Notes under the pieces: generated by a model
Seen by the model: only the letters and a program-made list of their open reading frames with translations
Told to the model about the DNA's origin: nothing
Databases searched by the model: none
Shown: in pieces, positions 35,995 through 45,584 of the stretch
Numbering within the stretch: position 1 is the stretch's first letter
How the letters are laid out: each line of letters opens with the position of its first letter
Made by a program: the position numbers and the translations under genes
NCBI GenBank assembly: GCA_016707115.1
Contig: JADJIH010000021.1
Location: forward strand, 157,705 to 221,704
Length of the DNA: 64,000 bases
DNA from: Ignavibacteriales bacterium
GTDB lineage: Bacteria > Bacteroidota > Ignavibacteria > Ignavibacteriales > Ignavibacteriaceae
Reading direction: 5' to 3'

Positions 35995-36849
35995 ATGAAA
36001 AAATTATTTAACATCCTCTTAGTTTTTATTTTTGTTTTAACTGTGCAAGGTTTCTCTCAAACAAAAGGTAAGCTTGTTATTGTTGGTGGTGCACAAACAA
36101 GTGAGATAGTTAAAAAGTATGTTGAACTTGCTGGCGGGACAGATGCACGAATTATTGTAATACCAAATGCCGGTTCAGAGCCTGTTAGGTGGAGTAAAGT
36201 ACAAGTTGAGGAGTTTGAGGAATTCGGTGCAAAGGCTGATTTTCTTTTATTTACAAGAGAAACTGCTGATGATGAAGCTAATCTAAAAAAAATGGATTGG
36301 GCAAATGCTGTTTTCTTTTTAGGTGGTGATCAAAGTGATCTTGCAAGAGATATGCTTGGTACAAAGTTGCTAACTAAAGTTTTTGATATTTATAATAATG
36401 GCGGAACTGTTGGCGGCTCAAGTGCTGGTGCGGCTATTATGAGCGAAGTTATGATTACTGGAAATGAATTAGTTAATAAAGACTCAACAGTTTCATTCGT
36501 TACAATAGAAAAAGGTAATGTTGAAGTAAAAACTGGTTTTGGATTTTTAAAAAATGCTATTGTTGATCAGCATTTTCTAAAAAGGAAAAGACACAACCGT
36601 ACAATAGCATCGTTGATTGAACATCCAAACCTATTCGGAATTGCAATTGATGAATCAACTGCTATCATTGTATATCCTGATGAAACATTTGAAGTTTTGG
36701 GAAGTTACCAGGTTTTGGTTTATGATCCGATTGATGGAAATAATATTCGTGAAGATAAAAGTGGTAATCTCGGAATTTCTGATATGAAACTGCACGTGTT
36801 AATTAACGGTGATAAATTTGATATGAAAACCAGAAAAGTTATTAAATGA
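35995..36849 (+). CDS. Exported cyanophycinase-family serine peptidase (S51)
   Basis: In this 284-residue protein a signal peptide (FVLTVQGFSQ) is followed by a class-I-glutaminase-like fold: KLVIVGGAQTSEIVKKYVEL, AVFFLGGDQSDLARDML and the nucleophile elbow GGSSAGAAIMSE (Ser about 142). The histidine is probably in DQHFLKRKRHNRTIA. Cyanophycinases cut the beta-Asp-Arg polymer to dipeptides, and relatives include alpha-aspartyl dipeptidase. The signal peptide places it in the periplasm or outside. It overlaps the downstream carrier gene by four bases (ATGA), so release and uptake are coupled. Confidence 0.88.
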   Translation: MKKLFNILLVFIFVLTVQGFSQTKGKLVIVGGAQTSEIVKKYVELAGGTDARIIVIPNAGSEPVRWSKVQVEEFEEFGAKADFLLFTRETADDEANLKKMDWANAVFFLGGDQSDLARDMLGTKLLTKVFDIYNNGGTVGGSSAGAAIMSEVMITGNELVNKDSTVSFVTIEKGNVEVKTGFGFLKNAIVDQHFLKRKRHNRTIASLIEHPNLFGIAIDESTAIIVYPDETFEVLGSYQVLVYDPIDGNNIREDKSGNLGISDMKLHVLINGDKFDMKTRKVIK

Positions 36850-38258
36850 GTGAAGTAAAAAAGAAATTTAAGTTTCGTGTACCAAACACTTACTTATTAA
36901 TATTTTCTTTGCTTGTGTTGATTGCCGCTATGACATGGATAATTCCAGGTGGACAATATGAGCGTGCTGTTATAAATGGAAGAGAAGTTGTTGTTCAGGA
37001 TTCTTTTAAATATGTGGATAGTAATCCACAAGGTTTCTTTGCTTTATTTATTGCTCCTTTAAAAGGATTTGTTGAAGCAGCGTTGATAATTGGTTTTATA
37101 CTTATTGTAGGCGGTGCATTTAATGTTCTTGCGAAAACTGACGCAATTAACTCACTAATTAATAAGTTGGCAAGAGCCCATCGTTCATCTTCTTTTTTAC
37201 AGACAATGTTTATTCCAATTTTAATGTTTATGTTTTCATTAGGTGGCGCAACATTTGGAATGAATGAAGAAATAATTCCATTTGTGTTGATCATAGTTCC
37301 AATATGTCTTGCTCTTGGATACGATTCAATAATAGGAGTAGCTATTCCATTGGTTGGTGCGCATGTTGGATTTGCAAGCGCATATTTAAATCCATTTAAT
37401 GTTGGCATTGCACAGGGCATTGCGGATGTTCCTTTATTTTCAGGAATTGGTTACCGTATTATCTGCTGGTTGATCTCCACATTTGTGGCAATTGCATTTT
37501 TACTTTACTACGTAAGAAAACTTTCACGCAAACCTGAAATCAGTGTTATGTATGAAGAAGACAATGAACGAAGAAAAAATGAACACTTTGAAGATGTTTA
37601 TAGCGAAGAAAATCATTTTACAGGCAGACACAAATTGGTGTTGCTATCATTTGCCATATCGTTGGTTTTGATTGTAATAGGAGTTATTTCTTTAGGATGG
37701 TATATTGAAGAAATTGCTGCTGTATTTTTTATAATGGGAATTGCAGCTGGAATTATTGGCGGATTAAAAAGCGATGAGTTGATTAAAAGTTTTATTGGTG
37801 GAGCAAAAGATTTAGTTGGTACAGCTCTTATCGTGGCACTCGCAAGAGCAACTTTAGTAATTTCAAGAGATGGACATATAATTGATACTGTATTATATAA
37901 TCTTTCTCCTTTTATACAGTCTTCATCACCAATATTTGCATCACAAAAGATGTTTGTTGTGCAAGCAATAATTAATTTCTTTGTTCATTCTGGTAGTGGA
38001 CAAGCAGCTTTAACAATGCCAATTATGGCTCCGCTTGCTGATCTTGCAGGTGTTTCCAGACAAACTGCAATATTAGCTTTTCAATTTGGCGAGTATACAA
38101 ATATTATTATACCAACTTCTGCCGTAACGATGGGAGCGCTATCAATGGCAAAAGTTCCCTGGGAAAAATGGGCTAAATGGGTTATTCCTTTACAAGTTAT
38201 TTTAATGCTACTAGGTTTGCTCTTACTAATTCCGCCAAATTTGTTTGGATGGCAGTGA
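36846..38258 (+). CDS. YfcC-family basic amino acid / C4-dicarboxylate-type carrier
   Basis: A 470-residue protein with about 12 membrane helices. It opens with the YfcC/AitC pattern VPNTYLLIFSLLVLIAAMTW and IPGGQYER. Helical hairpins with GGATFGMNEEIIPFVLIIVP and NFFVHSGSGQAALTMPIM are typical of the family (ion-transporter superfamily). Members take up arginine, ornithine or other amino acids, or anions. The gene overlaps the exported cyanophycinase gene, so the natural guess is import of the released dipeptide or amino acid, but the substrate is an inference from neighbours. Confidence 0.85.
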   Translation: MSEVKKKFKFRVPNTYLLIFSLLVLIAAMTWIIPGGQYERAVINGREVVVQDSFKYVDSNPQGFFALFIAPLKGFVEAALIIGFILIVGGAFNVLAKTDAINSLINKLARAHRSSSFLQTMFIPILMFMFSLGGATFGMNEEIIPFVLIIVPICLALGYDSIIGVAIPLVGAHVGFASAYLNPFNVGIAQGIADVPLFSGIGYRIICWLISTFVAIAFLLYYVRKLSRKPEISVMYEEDNERRKNEHFEDVYSEENHFTGRHKLVLLSFAISLVLIVIGVISLGWYIEEIAAVFFIMGIAAGIIGGLKSDELIKSFIGGAKDLVGTALIVALARATLVISRDGHIIDTVLYNLSPFIQSSSPIFASQKMFVVQAIINFFVHSGSGQAALTMPIMAPLADLAGVSRQTAILAFQFGEYTNIIIPTSAVTMGALSMAKVPWEKWAKWVIPLQVILMLLGLLLLIPPNLFGWQ

Positions 38259-38302
38259 TTTTTTTAAATAATAATTGTTCAATCATTTATAAGAGGTACG
38301 TT

Positions 38303-39430
38303 ATGAAAAAAGTATTACTTTTTTTAAGCATTGTCCTAAGTTGTGTTTTTGGGTCTAACACAATCGTTAACGCTCAGGTCGATGTCTATCTTGACCATCT
38401 TAATATATATGTTACTACTTATGGAAGAATAGCTATCTATTCACTACCCGACACTACCAGACAGGTTTATAAAACAGCTATATTAGTTGGCACGGGCCCT
38501 ACAACTGTTTCAGATTTAGAAAACGATTATGATGTTGAAGAGCCAACTCAATTATTAAGTACTCCAACTTTTGGCGATTATGAAATATACGGCAGTTATA
38601 ATAATGCATACTCCAGTAATCCGCCTGATGTTCTAGTAAAACAAAACGTTTATTGTTGGCAGAATCAAAATTCTATTATTGTTAAATACACACTTATTAA
38701 TAGAGAGCCAAATTCTATCGATGCGATAATTGGTCATGAATTAATACCCGAAGTTCAAGGCACATACGCTGGCAATGATACGGTACGGTATTCAACAGCA
38801 AGTAAAATTATATCAGTAACAAAAAATGAAGCTGTTGGTTATAAACCTTTATCAAACAATTTCAAATCCCTTGGTGCGTTTGTTTATTATTCTGATTATT
38901 GGTTAGGAGATACAACTTTTTATAGAATATTAACCTATAGCTCATTCGATTCCTTGTTCATTACTGACCCAAACGATCCAAATGTAGATGGACCCGTGTT
39001 AATTCCAGCATACAATTCCAGTACAATTGCTACGGGCGATTCTGTTGAAGTTTATCTTGCAATAGCTTATGGGTCAAACGAAACAACAATGTTAGCAAGT
39101 CTTGAACAAGCTCAGCAGAAGTATAACCAATTAACCTCTGTCGAATCTGATTTAAATAATATTCCATTGGATTTTACTTTGGAACAGAATTATCCAAATC
39201 CATTTAATCCATCTACAAAAATATCTTTTGGATTACCGCAAAGATCAAGTGTTGTTTTAAAAGTATTTAACACACTCGGACAGGAAGTTGCAGAACTTGT
39301 TAATGAATCTCTTGAAGCCGGAACACATTCTTATAGTTTTGATGCTTCCAAACTAACTTCAGGTGTTTATGTTTATTCATTACAAACAGATGCCGGGGTT
39401 ATTTCTAAAAAAATGACATTGGTAAAATAA
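38303..39430 (+). CDS. Secreted protein with T9SS type-A sorting domain
   Basis: ATG 38303 after aagaggtacg is preferred to the longer frame from 38177, which overlaps the carrier gene, because it gives a clean signal peptide (MKKVLLFLSIVLSCVFG to VNAQ). The mature 350 residues are beta-rich (IKYTLINREPN-type strands, IIGHELIPEVQGTYAGND) and resemble secreted proteins that bind or process a polymer, with no catalytic motif I can name. The tail (about 285-376) is LEQNYPNPFNPSTKISF and LTSGVYVYSLQTD, a T9SS sorting domain. A terminator follows directly. Confidence 0.82.
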   Translation: MKKVLLFLSIVLSCVFGSNTIVNAQVDVYLDHLNIYVTTYGRIAIYSLPDTTRQVYKTAILVGTGPTTVSDLENDYDVEEPTQLLSTPTFGDYEIYGSYNNAYSSNPPDVLVKQNVYCWQNQNSIIVKYTLINREPNSIDAIIGHELIPEVQGTYAGNDTVRYSTASKIISVTKNEAVGYKPLSNNFKSLGAFVYYSDYWLGDTTFYRILTYSSFDSLFITDPNDPNVDGPVLIPAYNSSTIATGDSVEVYLAIAYGSNETTMLASLEQAQQKYNQLTSVESDLNNIPLDFTLEQNYPNPFNPSTKISFGLPQRSSVVLKVFNTLGQEVAELVNESLEAGTHSYSFDASKLTSGVYVYSLQTDAGVISKKMTLVK

Positions 39431-39439
39431 TATTTGCAT

Positions 39440-39470
39440 AAGGCTCACAGTAAAATGTGAGCCTTTGTTA
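39440..39470 (+). terminator. Intrinsic terminator ending the peptidase-carrier block
   Basis: AAGGCTCACA (39440-39449) pairs with TGTGAGCCTT (39456-39465) followed by tgttatt. It lies between the secreted protein gene and the RpiR regulator and should split the long block into two transcripts. Confidence 0.75.
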
Positions 39471-39472
39471 TT

Positions 39473-40336
39473 ATGGATCGATACAAAGAAATAAAAGAAA
39501 AAATTACCAGTAAGTATAATTCTCTTCCAAAAAATCAGAAGAAGATTGCTGACTACTTTATCAATAACTTTGATAAAATTCCTTTTGTAAATGTACAGGA
39601 TTTATCCATTGCAACCGGTGCAAGTGTAGCTTCAGTTGTAAGATTTTCTCAACGTGCAGGTTTTAAAGGCTTTAGTGAATTGCGTGATTCAATAACTGGA
39701 TCATTGCAAAAAGAATTAACCAGTAAACAGATTTTTCCGCTTTTTGAAAAACGCAGAGTTGAAGAAGATTTACTTACTGAAGTTGCAAATCTAGATATAA
39801 AAAATATTAACGATACTCTTAACCTAGTTGAGCGAAAAACCTTTGACTTTGTAATTGATCGTATTTCTAGAGCCGAAAGAGTGTTTACTGCTGGATTAGG
39901 GATATCATATCTGCTATCAGAGATATTAGCTTATCAACTGACACAAGTTGGAATCAGTTCTTCGGTATTACAGCATTCTCATACTTTGTTTAATGAGCAT
40001 ATACTTTTTCTAAATCCAAAAGATTTACTGATTGTATTTTCGTTTCCGCCATACTCTAAAGAAACTATTGAAGCAGCAGAATACGCTGCTAAAAGAAAAA
40101 TTGATGTAATTGCAATTACAAATAAGCATGCATCTCCGGTTACGTTTTTTACTAAAGCTAATCTTATAGTTAAAAGTGAAAATATGCTTTATACAAATTC
40201 ATTTGCTGCTATTTCAGTATTGATAAATGCAATTGCTACTGCCTGTGCAATTAAAGACAAACAAAGAGCTAAAAAAGTTCTTAAAGAATCAGAGGAAATT
40301 ATGATCAACCAGAATCAAGTAATAAGCGGGAGTTAA
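39473..40336 (+). CDS. MurR/RpiR-family transcriptional regulator
   Basis: In this 287-residue protein residues 1-77 are the RpiR helix-turn-helix (KKIADYFINNFDKIPFVNVQ, LSIATGASVASVVRFSQRAG, FKGFSELRDSI). Residues about 125-260 are a SIS domain (RVFTAGLGISYLLSEILAYQ, LLIVFSFPPYSKETIEAA) that normally binds a phosphosugar. It lies two bases before the TonB-receptor gene, so it probably controls the following import and degradation genes. A sugar-phosphate sensor on an apparent peptide locus is unusual and may hint at an amino-sugar component in the substrate. Confidence 0.93.
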   Translation: MDRYKEIKEKITSKYNSLPKNQKKIADYFINNFDKIPFVNVQDLSIATGASVASVVRFSQRAGFKGFSELRDSITGSLQKELTSKQIFPLFEKRRVEEDLLTEVANLDIKNINDTLNLVERKTFDFVIDRISRAERVFTAGLGISYLLSEILAYQLTQVGISSSVLQHSHTLFNEHILFLNPKDLLIVFSFPPYSKETIEAAEYAAKRKIDVIAITNKHASPVTFFTKANLIVKSENMLYTNSFAAISVLINAIATACAIKDKQRAKKVLKESEEIMINQNQVISGS

Positions 40337-40338
40337 GT

Positions 40339-42798
40339 ATGAGAAAAATTTTATTATTACTTCTGCTAACTCCATTTTTTGTGTATTCCGGAACAACTGG
40401 AAAACTTGCCGGAACAATTAAAGATGCTCAAACCGGCGAACCTTTGGTAGGTGCAAACGTAATTATTGAAGGTACAAATTTTGGTGCGGCCACTAATGTA
40501 AACGGTGAGTACGTAATTCTTAATATTTCACCCGGTAGATATAATGTGAAGTTTAGTTTCATCGGGTATGAAACTACTTTAATGCAGGATGTATCTATTA
40601 CTGTTGATCAAACGACTATTTTGCAAATTACATTAAACCCCCAAACAATACAGGTGGATGAAGTAATTGTAACTGCTCGTACACCGCTTATTCAGAAAGA
40701 TGTTACGAGCAGTATTTCTGTAATTACTCGTGAAGAGATTGAAGCGTTACCCGTTGCTACGTTTACAGAATTACTTTCGCTGCAGGCAGGTGTAACCGGA
40801 AGCGGATCAAATCTGCACGTTAGAGGTGGAAGAACAAATGAAGTAGCTTATATGATTGATGGAACTTTAGTTGATGACCCATTGCTCGGCGGACTTGCAA
40901 CTAATATAAATAATGATGCTATTCAGGAAATGAGTTTGCTTAGCGGTACATTCAATGCAGAATATGGCGATGCTCTTAGCGGTGTTGTAAATATTGTAAC
41001 CAGAGATGGAACAGATAAATTTTCTGCAAAGCTTGAAGCAAGAACAAGTGAGTTTGGAGTTGATCGGTATTCTGATCTTCATGAGAACAGGGTTAACGGA
41101 AGTATTAGCGGACCAATTGTAAGTCCGGAATATAATTTTTTCATTTCGGCAGAACTAAATAATTACGGAAGTTATCTTCCATTTGGATATAATAAAGCAA
41201 GTTCATTTTTTAGTAAACTTACAACAACGACCCTCCCTTACATTAAAATTTCATTTATGAATAGAGGCAGTAAAGGAAATCGTCAGAATTATAGTCATTC
41301 TTATAAATATATTCCTGAACAATATCTTAAAGTTAGAACTGATAGCTGGCAAAGTTCATTAAATCTTACACATACAATTCAAAATAATTTATTTTATGAT
41401 GTAAAAGCATCATACTTTAATCAGGGATATTATTCCGGTTTAAATAAAGATACATCAGAATATTTGGCCGCAACTGAAACCGAATATTTTGAAGAATATG
41501 GAAACGGATTTGAGTTTTATAAACGTTCAGATCCACCTCAATTATTAGAAAGCAGAACAGCAAATGTAGATTTTAAAGCAGACGCAGTTTGGCAAATGGG
41601 TTCGATGAATGAAGTAAAATTTGGTGCATCATATAAAAAACACTGGTTAAATTTGTATGATATTTATGATCCCAAAAGAAATTTTCCTTATGTAGATGAT
41701 TACAATACAGAACCGTTTGAAGGTGCTGCCTATATACAGGATAAAATAGAACTGCCTTATCTTATCATTAACATTGGTTTGCGTTATGACTACCTGAACG
41801 CAAATGTTATCTTCAGAAGTGATCCGCTTGATCCGAATTCGCTTATAACTGTGGAATCACGATCACAATTTTCTCCACGATTTGGTATTGCTCATCCAAT
41901 TTCTGATAGAACAAAGCTTCATTTTTCGTACGGTCACTTTTTTCAGAATCCGAATTTTGAACCGATGTTTGAAAACAATCAATACGATCTGAATGTTAGA
42001 GAACCATTATTCGGTCAGCCAAGTCTGGATGCTACAAGAACTATTTCTTATGAAGTTGGTGTCTCCCATCAATTTTCTGATAATGTTGCATTGAACGTTA
42101 CTGCTTATTACAGAGATATTACAGGACTAATTGGTACACGATATTATTTTCCATTTGTTGATGGACGTTATACAGGATACACGCTTTATGTTAATGAAGA
42201 TTACGCCAATAATAAAGGAGTTGAGTTTACACTTGATATACGTCCTACAAGATATTTTTCCGGTGGTCTAACTTACACCTATTCTGTAATAAAAGGCAGT
42301 GCATCTTCGGAAACAGAACAGTATCCAGGAACTCAAGAATCTACCCAGCTTTATTATCTGGATTGGGATCGAACACATGTTTTTAATGCAAGTGGAACAT
42401 ACACAATTCCAGAAAATGAAGGACCATCAATTTTTGGATCACAAATATTTGATAATATGGATTTTAGCTTGATACTAAAAGCAAGCTCAGGTTCACCTTA
42501 CACACCTTCGGGAAGAGATATTGGATTTGTTGAAAAAAATTCATTAAGACAACCAGGCTTATATAATATTGATTTTATGATTGGGAAAGAATTTGAATTT
42601 TCCGGGAACTTCAGACTCAGATTGTTTGCTGAAATATTAAATCTGACAGACCACAGAAATATTTTATATGTATATGGTGATACCGGCGATCCTGATTATA
42701 CAACCGTCGGAAATTCTTCAGTAGAATATATGCAGGATCCCTCTAACTATGGTCCGCCCCGTTCAGTTCGTTTAGGTTTTACAATGAGATTTAATTAA
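40339..42798 (+). CDS. TonB-dependent receptor with carboxypeptidase-regulatory-like domain
   Basis: In this 819-residue protein a signal peptide ends FVYSG (about 18). A carboxypeptidase-D regulatory domain (about 22-108, GKLAGTIKDAQTGEPLVGAN) precedes the plug (about 115-225, VTARTPLIQKDVTSSISVIT, LHVRGGRTNEVAYMIDG) and a 22-strand-type barrel to the C-terminus, GPPRSVRLGFTMRFN. It should import a large substrate across the outer membrane with TonB energy. It has the architecture of SusC-like receptors but is shorter, and no SusD gene is next to it. The next genes encode a large secreted protein and PorV, a trio that recurs in Ignavibacteria-like genomes. Confidence 0.9.
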   Translation: MRKILLLLLLTPFFVYSGTTGKLAGTIKDAQTGEPLVGANVIIEGTNFGAATNVNGEYVILNISPGRYNVKFSFIGYETTLMQDVSITVDQTTILQITLNPQTIQVDEVIVTARTPLIQKDVTSSISVITREEIEALPVATFTELLSLQAGVTGSGSNLHVRGGRTNEVAYMIDGTLVDDPLLGGLATNINNDAIQEMSLLSGTFNAEYGDALSGVVNIVTRDGTDKFSAKLEARTSEFGVDRYSDLHENRVNGSISGPIVSPEYNFFISAELNNYGSYLPFGYNKASSFFSKLTTTTLPYIKISFMNRGSKGNRQNYSHSYKYIPEQYLKVRTDSWQSSLNLTHTIQNNLFYDVKASYFNQGYYSGLNKDTSEYLAATETEYFEEYGNGFEFYKRSDPPQLLESRTANVDFKADAVWQMGSMNEVKFGASYKKHWLNLYDIYDPKRNFPYVDDYNTEPFEGAAYIQDKIELPYLIINIGLRYDYLNANVIFRSDPLDPNSLITVESRSQFSPRFGIAHPISDRTKLHFSYGHFFQNPNFEPMFENNQYDLNVREPLFGQPSLDATRTISYEVGVSHQFSDNVALNVTAYYRDITGLIGTRYYFPFVDGRYTGYTLYVNEDYANNKGVEFTLDIRPTRYFSGGLTYTYSVIKGSASSETEQYPGTQESTQLYYLDWDRTHVFNASGTYTIPENEGPSIFGSQIFDNMDFSLILKASSGSPYTPSGRDIGFVEKNSLRQPGLYNIDFMIGKEFEFSGNFRLRLFAEILNLTDHRNILYVYGDTGDPDYTTVGNSSVEYMQDPSNYGPPRSVRLGFTMRFN

Positions 42799-42821
42799 TC
42801 ATTCTATCTTAAGGCAGAAAA

Positions 42822-45566
42822 ATGAGAAGAGTTTTATATCTACAAATTATATTCGGTTTACTATTTTTTACTTCAGCAGGATTTGCTCAGTACGATAAAG
42901 ATGTTGAGGATAAAGAGCCGTTACAAAAAACATTAAGAATTCAGGATCGTGCTGCTGGAATTCATAATGCGAGCAACATAGGCTTGTTCTTTGAAAATCG
43001 TGGCAAACTATATCCAAGATTTATTTCTCAGGGTCCTTCCGGAGAATTTCCAATCAACAGTGCAAAAAATTATATCTATCGAATCAATCAGTACATCGGT
43101 ATTCCCGGTAATGTTGTACAAGGGCGATTTACTACAAACGAGGAATGGGAAGCAGCATTTGGTTATCATAATAGCGATACAGCAAGAGTAGCTATGAGCG
43201 ATGATCCAAATTCATGGCATCCAACACGTGGCTGGCCTATTAAAGATGCAAATGGAAATAATATAATATTATCCGATCAGGATAGTTATTGTGTTTTTAA
43301 TGATAGCAATAACACTGTGCAGATTCTTGGTCTTCAGGTTGCGCAAACCGGATACGCATTTGGAACTAACTTTGCCAAGAACATTCTCTTCTTTAAGTAT
43401 GAGCTCACAAACACAAGTCAGAATACTTACGATAGCCTTTATTTCCATTTGCATAATGATATCGATGTTGGTGATATAAGCGGTGGATTACCTGAGTGGG
43501 GAGATGATAAAATGAATTTCATCAAATCACAAAACTTAATTTACTTTTACGATGATGGTGTTTCAGGTGAATGGCCTGATGGGAAAACAGGATTTTTTGG
43601 TGTAATGATGTTAAGAACTCCGGAAGTGAATGGAACAGAACTCGGAGTAACTGATATGCATTATATGTTATATGATGATGACAACCTTGCAGACAAAGAT
43701 ACAATTCAATATGGGTTTATGTCATCGGATCCTGATCTATACAATTCACCTATTGGAAGTAAATATTTTCACCCAGGCACTACAGGGAATCTTCACTTCG
43801 ATGATCCGGCCACAATACCTGCATCGGGTATGGATATTCAAGGTCACATTTCATCGGGTCCATATATAATCAGTCCCACTGATACTTTAGTTTTTTATAC
43901 TGCTTTTGTTGCTGGTGATACTTATGAAGAGATGATTAATGCAGCAGTAGTAGCGCAGAATGCTGTGGACGCAAATTTTAATTTGCCAAAACCACCTAGT
44001 CGACCTAACCTGTATTCATCAGAAGGAGATTTTAGAGCTACTTTATATTGGGATGATAAAGCAGAATTAAGCTTCGATGAATTTTCAGGATATGATTTTG
44101 AAGGTTACAGACTTTATAGAAGCATCGATCGAGGAGTAAATTGGGATAAAATTGCTGAATTCGATAATGTAAATGCGATAGGCAGTAACTCTGGATTACA
44201 GTATAGCTATGTTGATACAACAGTAATAAACGGATTTGAATATTGGTATTCGGTAACTTCATATGATAAAGGAAGTGAACTATTAGAAAGTTTAGAAAGT
44301 GCGATCGGAAATTCACTTGATGCTGTTAATACTGTCTCTGTTATTCCAAGATCTGAAGCTATAGGCAGAACGGGAGTATCCGCAATAGAAGTTGTAAATC
44401 TTAATACCGGTAGTTCCAATTATTCTATAGATGCATCCGTAATTGATGATGAAGCTCTTGCCGGCAATGTTTACAAAACGACATTTAATTATATCCCTAG
44501 AAAAGAGGTTGGCGATCTTGCAACCAGCGTTAGCGTTTTAGTTACTGATTCAAATGCTACAAAACCCTATAAGTATGCTTTGGAGTTTACAAGTTCGAGT
44601 TCCTTTGATTTAAAGAATATTACGTTAAACTCAATTATCAGAACAGGCTATCCTTATCCAGTTGGCGGAAGAGATCTTATTATAACTGGAGAAGGATTAA
44701 GAGTTAGCTTGCGTGATACTACAGGAACTGAACCGGAGTTTAGACCTGAACAAGGTGATGTTATATCAATTAATTATGCAATGACTGTTGTGCGTAATGA
44801 ATTGGATTCGGTTATTAACAAACGTCCACACCAATTAGAACAGATTCAAACAACAATTGATGGTGTTTCACTTCAATTAGTTGAACCAGAGATTATAAAG
44901 AGTGTATCAAGAATTGGCGGAACCGATAATGTTGAGATGGATTTTGAAGTTCTTTATTCTGATTCCATTTTAGAAAAAATTTATATTGCATCCGTTGAAG
45001 GAAATGGAAACGTTAATGGAACTGGTTTTGTTCTACTGTCTGTCACCGAAACAGCGATACAACTTGATACTTTGTATACTGGTGATACTTTTTACTTTGA
45101 TGGAATCGAAGGTCAAATTACTTTCCCAACAAGCGCACCCCCTGCAGCAGGAAATAGATTTTCTGTTGAGACAATAAAACCGGTACAACCAAATATTAAG
45201 GATTCATATTCTTTGAAAATTGCTGGTTCAAAAATTGATTATCAACAAGTTGCAAACGAATTAAATAAAATTAGAGTAGTTCCTAATCCTTATGTTGTAT
45301 CCTCACATTGGGAGCCTGAGTTTGGTGAATTAAGAAGAGAACCTTTAAGGCAAATACAATTTGTAAATCTTCCTCCGGAGTGTACTATTTATATCTTTAC
45401 TATTGATGCGGACTTGATAAAAACTATTGAGCACAATGCAGCTAATGGTACAGAATCCTGGGATCTTAGAACAGAGGGCGGAAGAGAATTAGCAGCCGGA
45501 ATGTATATCTATGTCGTTAAGACAAAAGATTCCGAGTTCAAAGAACGATTTGCAATAATCAAATAA
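42822..45566 (+). CDS. Large secreted protein with Fn3-like domain and T9SS-like C-terminal domain
   Basis: In this 914-residue protein a signal peptide ends SAGFAQ (about 23). Two beta-rich halves flank an Fn3-like segment about 385-495 (FRATLYWDDKAELSFDEFSG, YEGYRLYRS-type strand, WDKIAEF). The C-terminal 95 residues (LNKIRVVPNPYVVSS, TIYIFTIDADLIKTIEHNAA, AAGMYIYVVKTKDSEFKERF) resemble the FlgD/T9SS C-terminal fold rather than the classic QNYPNPFNP form. It lies 23 bases after the TonB receptor and 18 before PorV. It may be a surface partner of that receptor. No enzyme motif is seen. Confidence 0.78.
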   Translation: MRRVLYLQIIFGLLFFTSAGFAQYDKDVEDKEPLQKTLRIQDRAAGIHNASNIGLFFENRGKLYPRFISQGPSGEFPINSAKNYIYRINQYIGIPGNVVQGRFTTNEEWEAAFGYHNSDTARVAMSDDPNSWHPTRGWPIKDANGNNIILSDQDSYCVFNDSNNTVQILGLQVAQTGYAFGTNFAKNILFFKYELTNTSQNTYDSLYFHLHNDIDVGDISGGLPEWGDDKMNFIKSQNLIYFYDDGVSGEWPDGKTGFFGVMMLRTPEVNGTELGVTDMHYMLYDDDNLADKDTIQYGFMSSDPDLYNSPIGSKYFHPGTTGNLHFDDPATIPASGMDIQGHISSGPYIISPTDTLVFYTAFVAGDTYEEMINAAVVAQNAVDANFNLPKPPSRPNLYSSEGDFRATLYWDDKAELSFDEFSGYDFEGYRLYRSIDRGVNWDKIAEFDNVNAIGSNSGLQYSYVDTTVINGFEYWYSVTSYDKGSELLESLESAIGNSLDAVNTVSVIPRSEAIGRTGVSAIEVVNLNTGSSNYSIDASVIDDEALAGNVYKTTFNYIPRKEVGDLATSVSVLVTDSNATKPYKYALEFTSSSSFDLKNITLNSIIRTGYPYPVGGRDLIITGEGLRVSLRDTTGTEPEFRPEQGDVISINYAMTVVRNELDSVINKRPHQLEQIQTTIDGVSLQLVEPEIIKSVSRIGGTDNVEMDFEVLYSDSILEKIYIASVEGNGNVNGTGFVLLSVTETAIQLDTLYTGDTFYFDGIEGQITFPTSAPPAAGNRFSVETIKPVQPNIKDSYSLKIAGSKIDYQQVANELNKIRVVPNPYVVSSHWEPEFGELRREPLRQIQFVNLPPECTIYIFTIDADLIKTIEHNAANGTESWDLRTEGGRELAAGMYIYVVKTKDSEFKERFAIIK

Positions 45567-45584
45567 GCTGATGCAGGAGATTAT

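Noticed and set aside
38177..38302. N-terminal extension of the T9SS protein at 38303
   Set aside because: It overlaps the end of the carrier gene in another frame and hides a perfect signal peptide that starts at 38303 after a good ribosome site.
40339..42798. SusC of a SusCD polysaccharide locus
   Set aside because: No SusD-type lipoprotein is adjacent, and neighbours are peptidases, so it is left as a general TonB-dependent receptor.
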